64,000 nt of DNA from the NCBI RefSeq assembly GCF_014641615.1, contig NZ_BMIB01000001.1, positions 310,769 through 374,768 on the forward strand, read 5' to 3'. Source of the stretch: Filimonas zeae. GTDB taxonomy: Bacteria > Bacteroidota > Bacteroidia > Chitinophagales > Chitinophagaceae. The translations under genes and the position numbers were made by a program. The number at the start of each line of letters is the position of its first letter. Position 1 is the first letter of the stretch. Below are positions 8,920 to 18,280 of this stretch, piece by piece. A model generated the notes under the pieces. The model was not told where the DNA came from, made no database searches, and saw only the letters and a program-made list of their open reading frames with translations.

Positions 8920-10581
8920 ATGAAAAAACATATTACCTGCGCGGCAACAGCCTTTGCCTTACTGGTGACTGTAGCTTTTCAGAGCTGTAAAAAAACAGAA
9001 CTGGTAGAAACCACTACTACCGATGTAAACATATTGTCTTACCTGCAGCAGAACAGCGATCAGTTTTCCAGCCTGGTAGCAATTATTAATAAGGTGGGCT
9101 ATAACGATTTTTTAAATGCTTACGGCACTTATACCTTATTTGCCCCTACCAATACGGCCATTGCCAATTACGTAAAGCAGATTGGAAAGGGCTCTATTGA
9201 GCAGCTGAGTACAGAGGAGTTAAAAGACCTGCTGAAACTGCACCTGCTGGAAGAAACGGTGAATACCAGCAATTTTACAGATGGTAAGCTGCCGGCTGCC
9301 ACTATGTTTGGTCAGTTTTTAATTACCGGTGTTACCACCAGAGAGGGCAGTTCTTCCTACATTGTAAACAGGCAGGGTGTAATTATCCAGCCCAACATTG
9401 TGGCAGGCAATGGTATTATTCAGGTAATTGATGCCGTGTTAACCCCTGCCAGATATTCTCTGGCAAAACTGCTGGAACAGGATGCCAGTTACAGTGTATT
9501 TGTGCAGGCTTTACACGAAACGGGTTATTACGATACGCTGGATGCCGCTGTTACAGGCGATGCAGGTAAGTGGTTTACGCTGATTGCAGAAACCAACCAG
9601 GCTTTAAGCGATTCCGGCTTTGGTTCCTATGCCGCTTTAAAGGCACGTTATTGCAATACCGGCCATCCTGAAAATGCAGATGACAGCCTGCATTTATATG
9701 TAGCATATCATATTCTGCCCGATCTTAAATACCTGGCAGATATTGTAATGGCCGGCTCGCACGCCACACTGGCCCCGCTGGAAGTAATTACCAATAAGGT
9801 GATTAACCAGCAGGTAGTAATTAACGATGATGAGTTTAATGGTGTACATGAACCCGGTGTGTTGCTGGAGCAGGCTACCAGCGATGTATCTGCCACCAAT
9901 GGCGTGTTACACAGCGCTAAGGGCCACCTGCCAATAAAACGCCGCAGCCCCTTTCCGGTATACTGGGATGTATGTCAGTTTCCTGAACTTACGCGTCTGG
10001 CAGCTATTTACCGCAAAACCAACTATGTATTTGAATATGGCAGCGGTAATACCATTGCTGATATTAAGTGGGAAAAAGGCAACCTTACCTACCAGAGCGG
10101 CAAATCCGGCTTCCTGGGCGATTATCTGCAGGTGCCTTTAGGGGTTAGCAGTAGCGGATCGTGGGTGGAGTTTACCACGCCTTTACTGGTAAAAGGTAAA
10201 TACAAGCTGTGGTTCTGCTACCGCCAGGAAGCTTCCGGTGGCGATAAAAACATCTCAGCACAAGTGAGTTTTGATTCTATACCGCTTACCAGTGCGCTGG
10301 TGCAGTTTCATCAGAAAAACGCTACGGTAGATGCCGCTAAAGATGCAGAACAGGAAGCCCTGGGCTGGAAATGTTATATGGTACCCGCGGCAGGTTTTTC
10401 TGTAGGCAGAATGGTGGGCATTGTGGATGTAAAAGTTACCGGGCGCCACAAAGTGCGTGTATCAGTAGCAGCGGGCAGCAACAGCACCAACGATATAGAT
10501 ATGATGCATTTTATTCCGTTGGGTACCAATCAGGTGTATCCGCGCTTTAAAACCGACGGCACTGTTGTGTTCAACCCATAG
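8920..10581 (+). CDS. FAS1 lipoprotein with C-terminal beta-rich domain (second)
   Basis: The product is 553 residues from the ATG at 8920; a TTG at 8911 in the same frame is unlikely. The lipoprotein signal ends FQSCKK. FAS1 unit 1 covers about 38-185 (TYTLFAPTNTAIANYV, GNGIIQVIDAVLTP). Unit 2 covers about 188-345 and is more diverged (KWFTLIAETNQAL, ATNGVLHSAKG). Residues about 355-553 form a separate beta-rich region with alternating strands (SWVEFTTPLLVKGKYKLWF) ending near IDMMHFIPLG. That rhythm resembles CBM6/35-type beta-sandwiches, but the resemblance is my inference. The next gene has a region of the same kind. It probably cooperates with the flanking SusCD pairs at the surface. Confidence 0.85.
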   Translation: MKKHITCAATAFALLVTVAFQSCKKTELVETTTTDVNILSYLQQNSDQFSSLVAIINKVGYNDFLNAYGTYTLFAPTNTAIANYVKQIGKGSIEQLSTEELKDLLKLHLLEETVNTSNFTDGKLPAATMFGQFLITGVTTREGSSSYIVNRQGVIIQPNIVAGNGIIQVIDAVLTPARYSLAKLLEQDASYSVFVQALHETGYYDTLDAAVTGDAGKWFTLIAETNQALSDSGFGSYAALKARYCNTGHPENADDSLHLYVAYHILPDLKYLADIVMAGSHATLAPLEVITNKVINQQVVINDDEFNGVHEPGVLLEQATSDVSATNGVLHSAKGHLPIKRRSPFPVYWDVCQFPELTRLAAIYRKTNYVFEYGSGNTIADIKWEKGNLTYQSGKSGFLGDYLQVPLGVSSSGSWVEFTTPLLVKGKYKLWFCYRQEASGGDKNISAQVSFDSIPLTSALVQFHQKNATVDAAKDAEQEALGWKCYMVPAAGFSVGRMVGIVDVKVTGRHKVRVSVAAGSNSTNDIDMMHFIPLGTNQVYPRFKTDGTVVFNP

Positions 10582-10617
10582 CCAGCAATAAACATTTCTT
10601 ACAAACCAGGTATACAC

Positions 10618-12120
10618 ATGCAATACAAAAAATATACGCTTCTGGCGCTGCTGTTAATAACGGTATGGGCCTGCAAAAAATGGGACGACCATACAGCAGT
10701 GCCGGAGCAGGCTTTGAATGAAGATTTAATGGAGCAGATCAGCAGCCGGCCAGAGTTGAGTCTTTTTAAAGACTATCTTATTAAAACCGGTCTGGATAAG
10801 GAACTTACTGCTTCAAAAAACTATACCATATGGGCACCGGTAAACGATGCGCTTAAAAGTATAGACGCAGCAGTGGTAAATAACACAGATAGCCTGCGTG
10901 CGGTATTACGTAATCATATAGCGGGGCAGCTTTACTTTACCCGCATGGCGGCAGATACCATAAGAACCTATATGCTCAATGGTAAACGCATATTCTTTTA
11001 CCAGCAGCATTTTGATGCGGCAGGTATAAAAACGGCGGACGTGTATGTAAAGAATGGTGTATTGCATACCATTGATAAGGTAATAATGCCACTGCCCAGT
11101 GTATGGGGATTTATTGATGCTACCCGCAATACGTTTGAGCAGAACACTTATATATCCCGCTTAATTTATCAGAAGCAGGATACTGCCATTGCAGAGGTAG
11201 ACAGTATTAACCCCGTAACCGGCGAGGTAGTGTATAAGCCGGGCACCGGCATGGTTACCGTAAATGCCTATCTGGATAGAGTGTATCATCTGGAAAATGA
11301 AGACAGTTTATATACCTTCTTTATTTTAAACAATACGGCTTATGAGGGCGAAATGGCACGTATGGCTCCTTACTTTAAAAGCACAGAAGCCCTTATTACC
11401 AGCCACAACAGCTCGTGGAATGTGGTAAAAGATCTGGCTATAAAAGGCTTGTATACCAAAGATCAGTTGCCCGATACCTTAATTTCCAGGTTTGGTGTAA
11501 GAGTGCCTGTAAACAAGGCTGCTATTACAGCTGAACATAAGGTAAGCAATGGTATTGTATACGAAATAAACACAGTGGTGCCACCGCTGAAAGATAAAAT
11601 ACCTGCCTGTATAGTACAGGGCGAAACACCTTATGCTTTTAAGGGAGATGTTATCAGTAAAACGTTTTACCGTTTGCGCAACAACCCGGAAACCGGAAAG
11701 CCTTTTAATGATATGTATATTCAAAACCCGGGCACATCTTTTTATGTAATGTATCTGTCCAATGAGGTATTTACCACTAAGTACAAGGTGTACTGGGTTT
11801 CGCTGAACGATTATACGGCACGTACGGATAATGATAACAGTTCTTATGGTACCACCAACCCGTTTATGCAAAGGCTGGCAATGGATTCCAGTAATAATGC
11901 TGCTACCTTCAGTTATGTATCGGTGGCACCCAATACGTATACAGAAACTTATCTGGGTGAGTATACCAAAGACAGCTATGACTTTCCGGTAGCCCTGTTA
12001 AGTGGGAGTAGCGCCAACACGCTTACGCCGGCTTCTGTGCGTATGTTTCTTACTTCGGCTACCACCAGCCCTAATTACCTGAGTCTGGATTATATCAGAT
12101 TCGTTCCTGTATTAGAATAA
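10618..12120 (+). CDS. FAS1 lipoprotein with C-terminal beta-rich domain (third)
   Basis: The product is 500 residues. A short lipoprotein signal ends LITVWACKKWDDH, so the predicted lipidated Cys is residue 19. The first FAS1 unit (about 30-160) has NYTIWAPVNDALKSI and VKNGVLHTIDKVIMP. The second (about 165-325) is weaker, with YTFFILNNTAYEGE and VSNGIVYEINTVVPP. The last 170 residues are beta-rich and end LSLDYIRFVPVLE, comparable to the end of the preceding FAS1 protein. It lies 36 bases after that gene and 20 bases before the second SusC, so it belongs to the same transcription unit. The two adjacent FAS1 genes share architecture but little obvious sequence, which suggests old duplication. 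Confidence 0.82.
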   Translation: MQYKKYTLLALLLITVWACKKWDDHTAVPEQALNEDLMEQISSRPELSLFKDYLIKTGLDKELTASKNYTIWAPVNDALKSIDAAVVNNTDSLRAVLRNHIAGQLYFTRMAADTIRTYMLNGKRIFFYQQHFDAAGIKTADVYVKNGVLHTIDKVIMPLPSVWGFIDATRNTFEQNTYISRLIYQKQDTAIAEVDSINPVTGEVVYKPGTGMVTVNAYLDRVYHLENEDSLYTFFILNNTAYEGEMARMAPYFKSTEALITSHNSSWNVVKDLAIKGLYTKDQLPDTLISRFGVRVPVNKAAITAEHKVSNGIVYEINTVVPPLKDKIPACIVQGETPYAFKGDVISKTFYRLRNNPETGKPFNDMYIQNPGTSFYVMYLSNEVFTTKYKVYWVSLNDYTARTDNDNSSYGTTNPFMQRLAMDSSNNAATFSYVSVAPNTYTETYLGEYTKDSYDFPVALLSGSSANTLTPASVRMFLTSATTSPNYLSLDYIRFVPVLE

Positions 12121-12140
12121 AGAGAATTAAACTATTTGTT

Positions 12141-15100
12141 ATGCGAATGAACCGGCCTGCACTTTTGGCTTTTTTACTGCTGCCTGCTTTATACAGCCAG
12201 GCACAGCAGGAAAAAGTAGTAAAGGGGCGAATTACAGATGCCACTACCGGTGCGGCCCTGCGTGGGGTACGCATCAGTTATAAAGAATCGGCGGCAGCTA
12301 TTACTGACAGTACAGGAGCTTTCTCTATAAAAGTGCCTTCTTACAATGTATCTATCCACGTGGAAAGTGAAGGCTTTCAGGATAAGGATATAGCGCTTAA
12401 AGGAAGAAGTGCAGTAAGTGCAGCTCTTTACGAATCGGACTATACTTCTTTTTATAGCGATATTACTATTCCTTTTAACCGTGCTGCACGGTCAGAGGTG
12501 GCAGATGCCTCTACCGGTGTAAATGCCACAGATGCATTGAGTGTAAGTACGGAAACGCCAGATTCCTGGCTACAGGGTAAGGTGGCAGGCTTGCAGGCCA
12601 TACGCCGGTCTGGCACCCCGGGCATGGGGGCCAATCTGTATCTGCGTGGCTTTAGCTCTTTGTATGCTACCAACCAGCCGCTTATTGTAGTTGATGGGGT
12701 AATATTTGATATTGCCAATTATGGCGAATCGCTTATTGGTGGTTATTATAATAATCCGCTGGCTAATATAGATCCGCGGGATATAGACAATATAACTGTG
12801 TTAAAAGATGGCAGTTCTGTATATGGTACCAAAGGTGCTAACGGGGTTATATTAATTACTACTGCCCGCGCCCGGCAGGAAGCTACGCGTATTGATGTAT
12901 CGCTTTCCGGCGGGGTTAACCAGGCACCGGCTTCCCTGCCGGTAATGAACGCGGCAGACTACCGTATTTATCTTTCAGAAATGCTGCAGTCTAAAGGGCT
13001 AATACCTGCGCAAATGCAGGCATTGCCTTATATGAATGATGATACTGCTGCGGCAACCTATCATGCCTACCATTACCAGACCGATTGGCAAAAACAGGTA
13101 ATGCATAGCAGCAGCGTGCAGAATGGATATCTTAAAATTACCGGTGGCGATAATATTGCCCGCTATGGTTTATCTCTCGGCTTTTTAAAAAACAATGGCA
13201 TTATCAGGAATACAGACCTGAGAAGGTATAATATGCGCTTTAACGCAGACTTTAACCTCAGCAAGCGGCTTACCGCTACCGCTAATCTTGGTTTTACTTA
13301 CTACGAGCAAAACCTGAAAAACATGGGAGTAGATGTACAAACCAATCCATTGTATACAGCGCTTACCAAAGCGCCGTTTTTACCGGTGCATGAGGTGGCT
13401 GCCAACGGCGTGGAATCTCCCAACCTGGCAGATGCAGATATTTTTCAGGTAAGTAATCCCGTGGCTTTAATCCAGAACATGCAGGCAGAGAACAAAAGCT
13501 ATCGCTTCAGCGGCAGCGTTCAGTTCAAATATCTGCTTACCAGTAAACTGTCGCTGGCTTCTACCATAGGTATTACTATTGATAAAAGCAGGGAATCGTT
13601 TTTTGTGCCGCAAAAAGGTGTGATAAATGAAGATTTGCCCAATGCCGCAGTTAAAAACCGGTCTGGCGCGCAGGTGGTAAGAATGTTTGCTTTGTTTAAC
13701 GATACACGTCTGGAATATGCCAATGTATTCAGCCGCAGGCATAAACTGGCCGTGCGTTTAGGGGCCAGGTATCTTACCAGCAATGCGGAGCAGGATTATG
13801 GTTTGGGTTACAATGCTGCTACAGACAAGCTTACCAACGTAAGCTATGGTGTAAACGCTTTACGTAAAATAGGAGGCAGTATGGGTGAAGCGAAGTGGGT
13901 GAATACGTACCTGGCGGCAGACTATAACTTTTCCGGCAAGTACTTTTTATCTGTAAACGTGGCGGGCGATGCGTCTTCCCGTTTTGGTGCCAACACCAGC
14001 TATCCGGTTATGCCTTCTGTGGCAGCAGGCTGGATGCTTTCTTCTGAAAACTTTATGGCCGGAGCCGGTTGGCTGGATGTATTAAAACTGCGGGCATCTG
14101 CCGGTAAATCGGGCAATGATGATATTGGCAATTTTACGGCCCGCAAATATTATGTAGCGCAAAACCTGCTGGGGGTATCCGGCCTGGTAAGAGGCAATAT
14201 TGGTAATCCCGATCTGCAATGGGAATCGGTAACCCGCCTTAATGCCGGATTGGATGTTGCGGTGTGGAATGAAAGGCTGAATGTAAGTATAGACGCTTTT
14301 AGCAGCCAAACGGATAACATGATTGTATATGAGCCTGCACCTGCTGCCAGTGGTATGATGTATGCTGTAACCAACAGCGGTGGCATGAAAACCAAAGGGT
14401 GGGAGGTGGCTGTAAATACCCGGTTAATTAACCGTAAGGCGTTTAAGTGGGATATGGGTTTTACTGTAGCACACTACAAAAGCCAGGTAACCCAACTGCC
14501 TGTGGCGGCACTGGAAACCAGTTTTGCAGCGGGTACTTATATTACCCGTGTGGGTGATGCGCCTAACTTGTTTTATGGCTATAAAACGGCCGGTGTGTAT
14601 CAGTCAGATGCACAGGCGGCGGCAGAAGGTGTATTGAATAATATGCCCGATGGAAGCAATAAGGCTTTTGGTGGCGGAGATGTACGTTTTGTAAATACTA
14701 CCGGTGCCGATAAAGTAATTAATAGCAACGACAGGCAGGTAATTGGTAACCCCAATCCCGATTATACAGGTGGCATTACTTCCCGTGTAACCTATAAGCA
14801 ATGGTCGCTCGATGCCTTATTTACTTTTAGTAAGGGTAATGATATTTATAACTATACACGCCGTCAGCTGGAGTCTATGTCGGGCTACGCCAATCAGCTT
14901 TCTTCCGTAGCCAACAGATGGCGCAATAATGGCCAGCAGGCTTCTATGCCCGGGGCCGCCTGGGGCGATCCTATGCAGAACAGCCGGTTCAGCGATCGCT
15001 GGATAGAAGATGGTTCTTATTTCCGGTTACGTACGCTGGCCGTGGCTTACAATGTGCCGCTGGCGCCGGGGTTTGTAAAGAACATGACGGTATATGCTTC

Positions 15101-15245
15101 CGGCACCAATCTGTTTACGCTTACCAGATATCTGGGGTACGATCCGGAGTTTAATGCTACTTCCAGTATTTACGGCCAGGGTACCGATGTAACCCTTACG
15201 CCACTGTATCGCAGTATTCAGCTGGGTATAAGAATGGGCCTATAA
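12141..15245 (+). CDS. SusC/RagA-type TonB-linked outer membrane transporter (second copy, atypical N-terminus)
   Basis: The product is 1034 residues. A signal peptide ends at about residue 21 (LYSQAQ), followed by a carboxypeptidase-regulatory-like domain (GRITDATTGAALRGVRI to about 95). Between this domain and the plug, where a DEVVVVGYG-like TonB box usually lies, the sequence instead reads SFYSDITIPFNRAARSEVAD. The plug is otherwise standard (LYLRGFSSLYATNQPLIVVD, ITVLKDGSSVYGTKGANGVI). The barrel ends with a hydrophobic tail, QLGIRMGL. It sits 20 bases after the third FAS1 gene and 18 before its SusD partner. It is diverged from the first SusC and is unlikely to be a recent tandem copy. 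Substrate is unknown. Confidence 0.93.
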   Translation: MRMNRPALLAFLLLPALYSQAQQEKVVKGRITDATTGAALRGVRISYKESAAAITDSTGAFSIKVPSYNVSIHVESEGFQDKDIALKGRSAVSAALYESDYTSFYSDITIPFNRAARSEVADASTGVNATDALSVSTETPDSWLQGKVAGLQAIRRSGTPGMGANLYLRGFSSLYATNQPLIVVDGVIFDIANYGESLIGGYYNNPLANIDPRDIDNITVLKDGSSVYGTKGANGVILITTARARQEATRIDVSLSGGVNQAPASLPVMNAADYRIYLSEMLQSKGLIPAQMQALPYMNDDTAAATYHAYHYQTDWQKQVMHSSSVQNGYLKITGGDNIARYGLSLGFLKNNGIIRNTDLRRYNMRFNADFNLSKRLTATANLGFTYYEQNLKNMGVDVQTNPLYTALTKAPFLPVHEVAANGVESPNLADADIFQVSNPVALIQNMQAENKSYRFSGSVQFKYLLTSKLSLASTIGITIDKSRESFFVPQKGVINEDLPNAAVKNRSGAQVVRMFALFNDTRLEYANVFSRRHKLAVRLGARYLTSNAEQDYGLGYNAATDKLTNVSYGVNALRKIGGSMGEAKWVNTYLAADYNFSGKYFLSVNVAGDASSRFGANTSYPVMPSVAAGWMLSSENFMAGAGWLDVLKLRASAGKSGNDDIGNFTARKYYVAQNLLGVSGLVRGNIGNPDLQWESVTRLNAGLDVAVWNERLNVSIDAFSSQTDNMIVYEPAPAASGMMYAVTNSGGMKTKGWEVAVNTRLINRKAFKWDMGFTVAHYKSQVTQLPVAALETSFAAGTYITRVGDAPNLFYGYKTAGVYQSDAQAAAEGVLNNMPDGSNKAFGGGDVRFVNTTGADKVINSNDRQVIGNPNPDYTGGITSRVTYKQWSLDALFTFSKGNDIYNYTRRQLESMSGYANQLSSVANRWRNNGQQASMPGAAWGDPMQNSRFSDRWIEDGSYFRLRTLAVAYNVPLAPGFVKNMTVYASGTNLFTLTRYLGYDPEFNATSSIYGQGTDVTLTPLYRSIQLGIRMGL

Positions 15246-15263
15246 CAATTTAAAAAGAGAATT

Positions 15264-16961
15264 ATGCGTGTATTACAATATCTGTTTGCCCTGTTGTTAC
15301 TGCCGCTGCTGCTGGGCGGTTGTAAAAAACTGGTTGAAACAGAACCTGAGAATGTGCTGGATGAAAGTGAAATGTATAAAGATGTGTTTGATGCTGATGC
15401 GGCTGTAATGGGCCTGTATGGTAAGTTTATGCACCTGGCAGAGCAGTATGTGGTACTGAACGAGCTAAGGGCCGATCTGATGAGTACCACCGTAAACGCC
15501 AGCCAGTACCTGAACCAGCTGAATGAGCATGGTACCATTGCCGCTGAAAACCCCTATACCAGCCCCCGTGCTTTTTATGAGGTGATATTAAACTGCAATG
15601 ATATTCTTTACAACCTGGATATTATGCGGCGCGGTAAAAAGCTGAAAGAAGATCAGTACAGCGCGCGTTATTCTGATGTGGCGGCATTGCGTGCCTGGGT
15701 ATACCTGCAGGTAGGCATTCATTTTGGAAGGGTGCCTTATATTACCAGCCCGCTTTCTACGGTAGCAGAAGTAGCTGCGATAGAAAAGATGCCCCGTATT
15801 GAGTTTCCGGTGTTGCTGGATTCGTTGATAGCTTCGGTAGACCGTTTGCCTACGCTGAATGATTACATTGCAGGCACCAGCCTTATTACTACGGTAGATG
15901 GCTATGCAACGGATAAATTTTTTATCAACAAACAGGTGTTGAAAGGGCAACTATACCTGTGGCGTGGTAAGGGCTCTGACTATACCACAGCTGCCACTGC
16001 TTTTAAAACCGTACTGGAAATTGGTGGCACGGCCGAATACGATCAGTATCGCATACGGTATGCGGATATAGTAGATCATAACGATTTATCAGTAGGATAT
16101 GTGCGTTACCGCGAGTGGGATGAAACGCAGCTGATTAACAACAATACACAGGGCTGGCGCTCTATCTTTTCCCGTGGTCAGGATAAGATGTTTGGGTGGG
16201 AGTGGATCTGGTTTTTACCCTTTACCAAAGACTTTGCGCCCACCAATCCTTTCATCAACCTCTTTTCTAACAGAGGCGGCAGCTATCTGGTAAAACCCTC
16301 ACAAACTGCTATAGATAACTGGAACAGTCAGGTGCAGAAGAATGAATTGCCTTATGATGCAAGAGGAAAGGTATTCACCTGGCAAAACCTGAACGGGCAG
16401 CCGGTAATTATGAAGTATCTGTACAACTATCTGGATGAAACTTCGTTTACACCGGTAAACCTGTTACAGAAAGAGGGCAAGTGGTTTCTGTACCGCGCTG
16501 CCTCACTGCATCTGGATTTTGCAGAAGCGGCCAACCGCGATAATAAACACCGGGTGGCTTATGCCTTACTGAATCAGGGGGTTAACCTCACCTTTGGGCA
16601 ATCAGGAGAGGGCGCACCTTATAATTTTGATGGCCGCACTTTAAGCAATCCAACCTACCGTGCAGACTGGTATAGAAATGCAGGCATCCGTGGTCGTGCT
16701 ATGCTTAAGTCTGCAGAGGTAACCGGCGATAGTACCCTTGCTATAGAAAACAGTATTGTAAATGAAGCTGCGCTGGAACTGGCATACGAAGGCCGCCGCT
16801 GGTCAGATCTGGTACGTATAGCCCTGAGAAGAAATGATGCCGCTTTTCTGGCAGATAAAGTATATGCAAAACTGTTAAAGGATAACAACCCGCAGGCAGG
16901 TGCGGTTAGGGCTAAGTTATTGAATAAAGAAAACTGGTATCTGCCTTTTATATGGAAATGA
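15264..16961 (+). CDS. SusD/RagB-type surface-binding lipoprotein (second copy)
   Basis: The product is 565 residues, about 60 longer than the first SusD in this cluster. The lipoprotein signal ends LLLGGCKKL. Recognisable SusD segments are SEMYKDVFDADAAVMGLYGK, SDVAALRAWVYLQVGIHFGR (core motif), FINKQVLKGQLYLWRGKGS, and the C-terminal NEAALELAYEGRRWSDLVRI. It would form the extracellular lid of the second SusC. It is the last gene of the + strand cluster and is followed by a long perfect hairpin before the convergent lpxB operon. Confidence 0.93.
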   Translation: MRVLQYLFALLLLPLLLGGCKKLVETEPENVLDESEMYKDVFDADAAVMGLYGKFMHLAEQYVVLNELRADLMSTTVNASQYLNQLNEHGTIAAENPYTSPRAFYEVILNCNDILYNLDIMRRGKKLKEDQYSARYSDVAALRAWVYLQVGIHFGRVPYITSPLSTVAEVAAIEKMPRIEFPVLLDSLIASVDRLPTLNDYIAGTSLITTVDGYATDKFFINKQVLKGQLYLWRGKGSDYTTAATAFKTVLEIGGTAEYDQYRIRYADIVDHNDLSVGYVRYREWDETQLINNNTQGWRSIFSRGQDKMFGWEWIWFLPFTKDFAPTNPFINLFSNRGGSYLVKPSQTAIDNWNSQVQKNELPYDARGKVFTWQNLNGQPVIMKYLYNYLDETSFTPVNLLQKEGKWFLYRAASLHLDFAEAANRDNKHRVAYALLNQGVNLTFGQSGEGAPYNFDGRTLSNPTYRADWYRNAGIRGRAMLKSAEVTGDSTLAIENSIVNEAALELAYEGRRWSDLVRIALRRNDAAFLADKVYAKLLKDNNPQAGAVRAKLLNKENWYLPFIWK

Positions 16962-17015
16962 GCCGCCTGTCAGCTTCTCTGTATTACATACAAAGTTTGG
17001 TGTAAAGCAGTATTG

Positions 17016-17057
17016 CGCATCTGATCATCCCGGATTCAATCGGGATGATCAGATGCG
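17016..17057. repeat. Perfect 17-bp inverted repeat between convergent operons
   Basis: Arm 17016-17032 (CGCATCTGATCATCCCG) is exactly complementary to 17041-17057 around an 8-nt loop. It lies between the end of the second SusD gene and the end of lpxB. A bidirectional transcription-stop role is likely from position, but neither flank has a T-tract, so it is not a textbook Rho-independent terminator. Confidence 0.7.
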
Positions 17058-17081
17058 TTGCTGAAGATCCAGCCTTTAACG

Positions 17082-18203
17082 CTATTTAGAACGCATAAAT
17101 TTTACGATACTTTCTGCTGCATTGGCAGAGGCATTACCACCGGCAGATAATAAGGTGTGCAGTTGTGCATAATCCTGGTCAAGCTGTCGCTGTCGTCCGC
17201 TGTTTTGCAGCAGTTGTGTAAGTTCTGCTACCAGGTGCTGTGGCGTAAGATCGTTCTGAATCAGTTCTTTCACCACCAGCTTATCCATAATCAGGTTTAC
17301 CAGCGAAATGTATTTTACTTTAATCAGTCGTTTAGCTATCTGGTAACTGATATTACTGCCTTTATAGCAAACTATTTCCGGTACTTTAAACAGCGCTGTT
17401 TCTAACGTAGCAGTACCACTGGTTACAAGGGCAGCTGCCGATTGTTTTAACAATGCATAGGTTTGGTTACGCACGGCAGATACGTTTTCGTACGGGCTCA
17501 GCAGGCTGGTGTAAAAGCTGTCTTCCTGCCCCGGCGCCATGGCTACTACAAAACGGTATTGCGGAAACTGCCGGGTTACTTCCAGCATAATGGGCAGCTT
17601 TTTCAGTATTTCCTGTTTGCGGCTGCCAGGTAGCAGTGCAATAACAGGCAGGTTTGTATCGGGTAAAGCTGCCTGCACAGTAGTATCAGCTTTAAACCGG
17701 TCAATTACATTTACCAGCGGGTGGCCAACATATTCCACCTGCCAGTTCCATTTATCCTCAAAATAAGCTTTTTCAAAGGGCAGAATCACCAGCATTTTAT
17801 CAATGCACAGTTTCATCTTCTTTACCCGGTTTTCTTTCCAGGCCCATACCTGCGGGGCTATATAGTATATAACGCGTATGCCGTGTTGTTTAGCCCATTC
17901 CGCAATGCGCAGGTTAAATCCGGGATAATCCACCAGTATTAAAGTATCCGGCTTATGCTGCAGAATATCCTGCTTACAAAAAGCAAGATTGCCCAGTATG
18001 GTGCGGAGGTTCATAATCACTTCCACAAAACCCATAAAGGCCAGATCGCGGTAATGCTTTACCAGCTGCACGCCTGCTGTCTGCATCATATCGCCACCCC
18101 ATCCGCGGAATTGCGCTTCCGGCTGTAGCTGCAATATTTCTTTCACCAGGTTGCTGCCATGCAAATCGCCACTGGCTTCGCCAGCAATAATGTAATACTT
18201 CAT
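17082..18203 (-). CDS. lpxB: Lipid-A-disaccharide synthase
   Basis: The product is 373 residues. LpxB condenses UDP-2,3-diacylglucosamine with lipid X to form the lipid A disaccharide at the inner membrane (GT19 family). Family signatures are the N-terminal MKYYIIAGEASGDLHGSNLV, YYIAPQVWAWKENRVKKM (about 123-140), PLVNVIDRF, LLPGSRKQEI (about 190-200), and the late LVTSGTATLETAL and PEIVCYKGSNISY. Length is normal and nothing is disrupted. It is the last gene of a minus-strand unit with surE and a small membrane protein, 77 bases after the latter. Confidence 0.95.
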   Translation of the reverse strand: MKYYIIAGEASGDLHGSNLVKEILQLQPEAQFRGWGGDMMQTAGVQLVKHYRDLAFMGFVEVIMNLRTILGNLAFCKQDILQHKPDTLILVDYPGFNLRIAEWAKQHGIRVIYYIAPQVWAWKENRVKKMKLCIDKMLVILPFEKAYFEDKWNWQVEYVGHPLVNVIDRFKADTTVQAALPDTNLPVIALLPGSRKQEILKKLPIMLEVTRQFPQYRFVVAMAPGQEDSFYTSLLSPYENVSAVRNQTYALLKQSAAALVTSGTATLETALFKVPEIVCYKGSNISYQIAKRLIKVKYISLVNLIMDKLVVKELIQNDLTPQHLVAELTQLLQNSGRQRQLDQDYAQLHTLLSAGGNASANAAESIVKFMRSK

Positions 18204-18280
18204 TTCAGTGTACAGAACCCTTTATACAAAGGTTTTATCTAATGCTTTGTGCCGTGGTAAAAGCCACAGCACCGGATACG

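Noticed and set aside
9480..9930. Second FAS1 unit of the 8,920-10,581 gene as a degenerate pseudogene part
   Set aside because: The frame is intact and the fold-defining segments are present; FAS1 units diverge widely in sequence.
15264..16961. Possible gene fusion in the longer second SusD
   Set aside because: All SusD segments occur once in normal order; the extra length is spread over loops.
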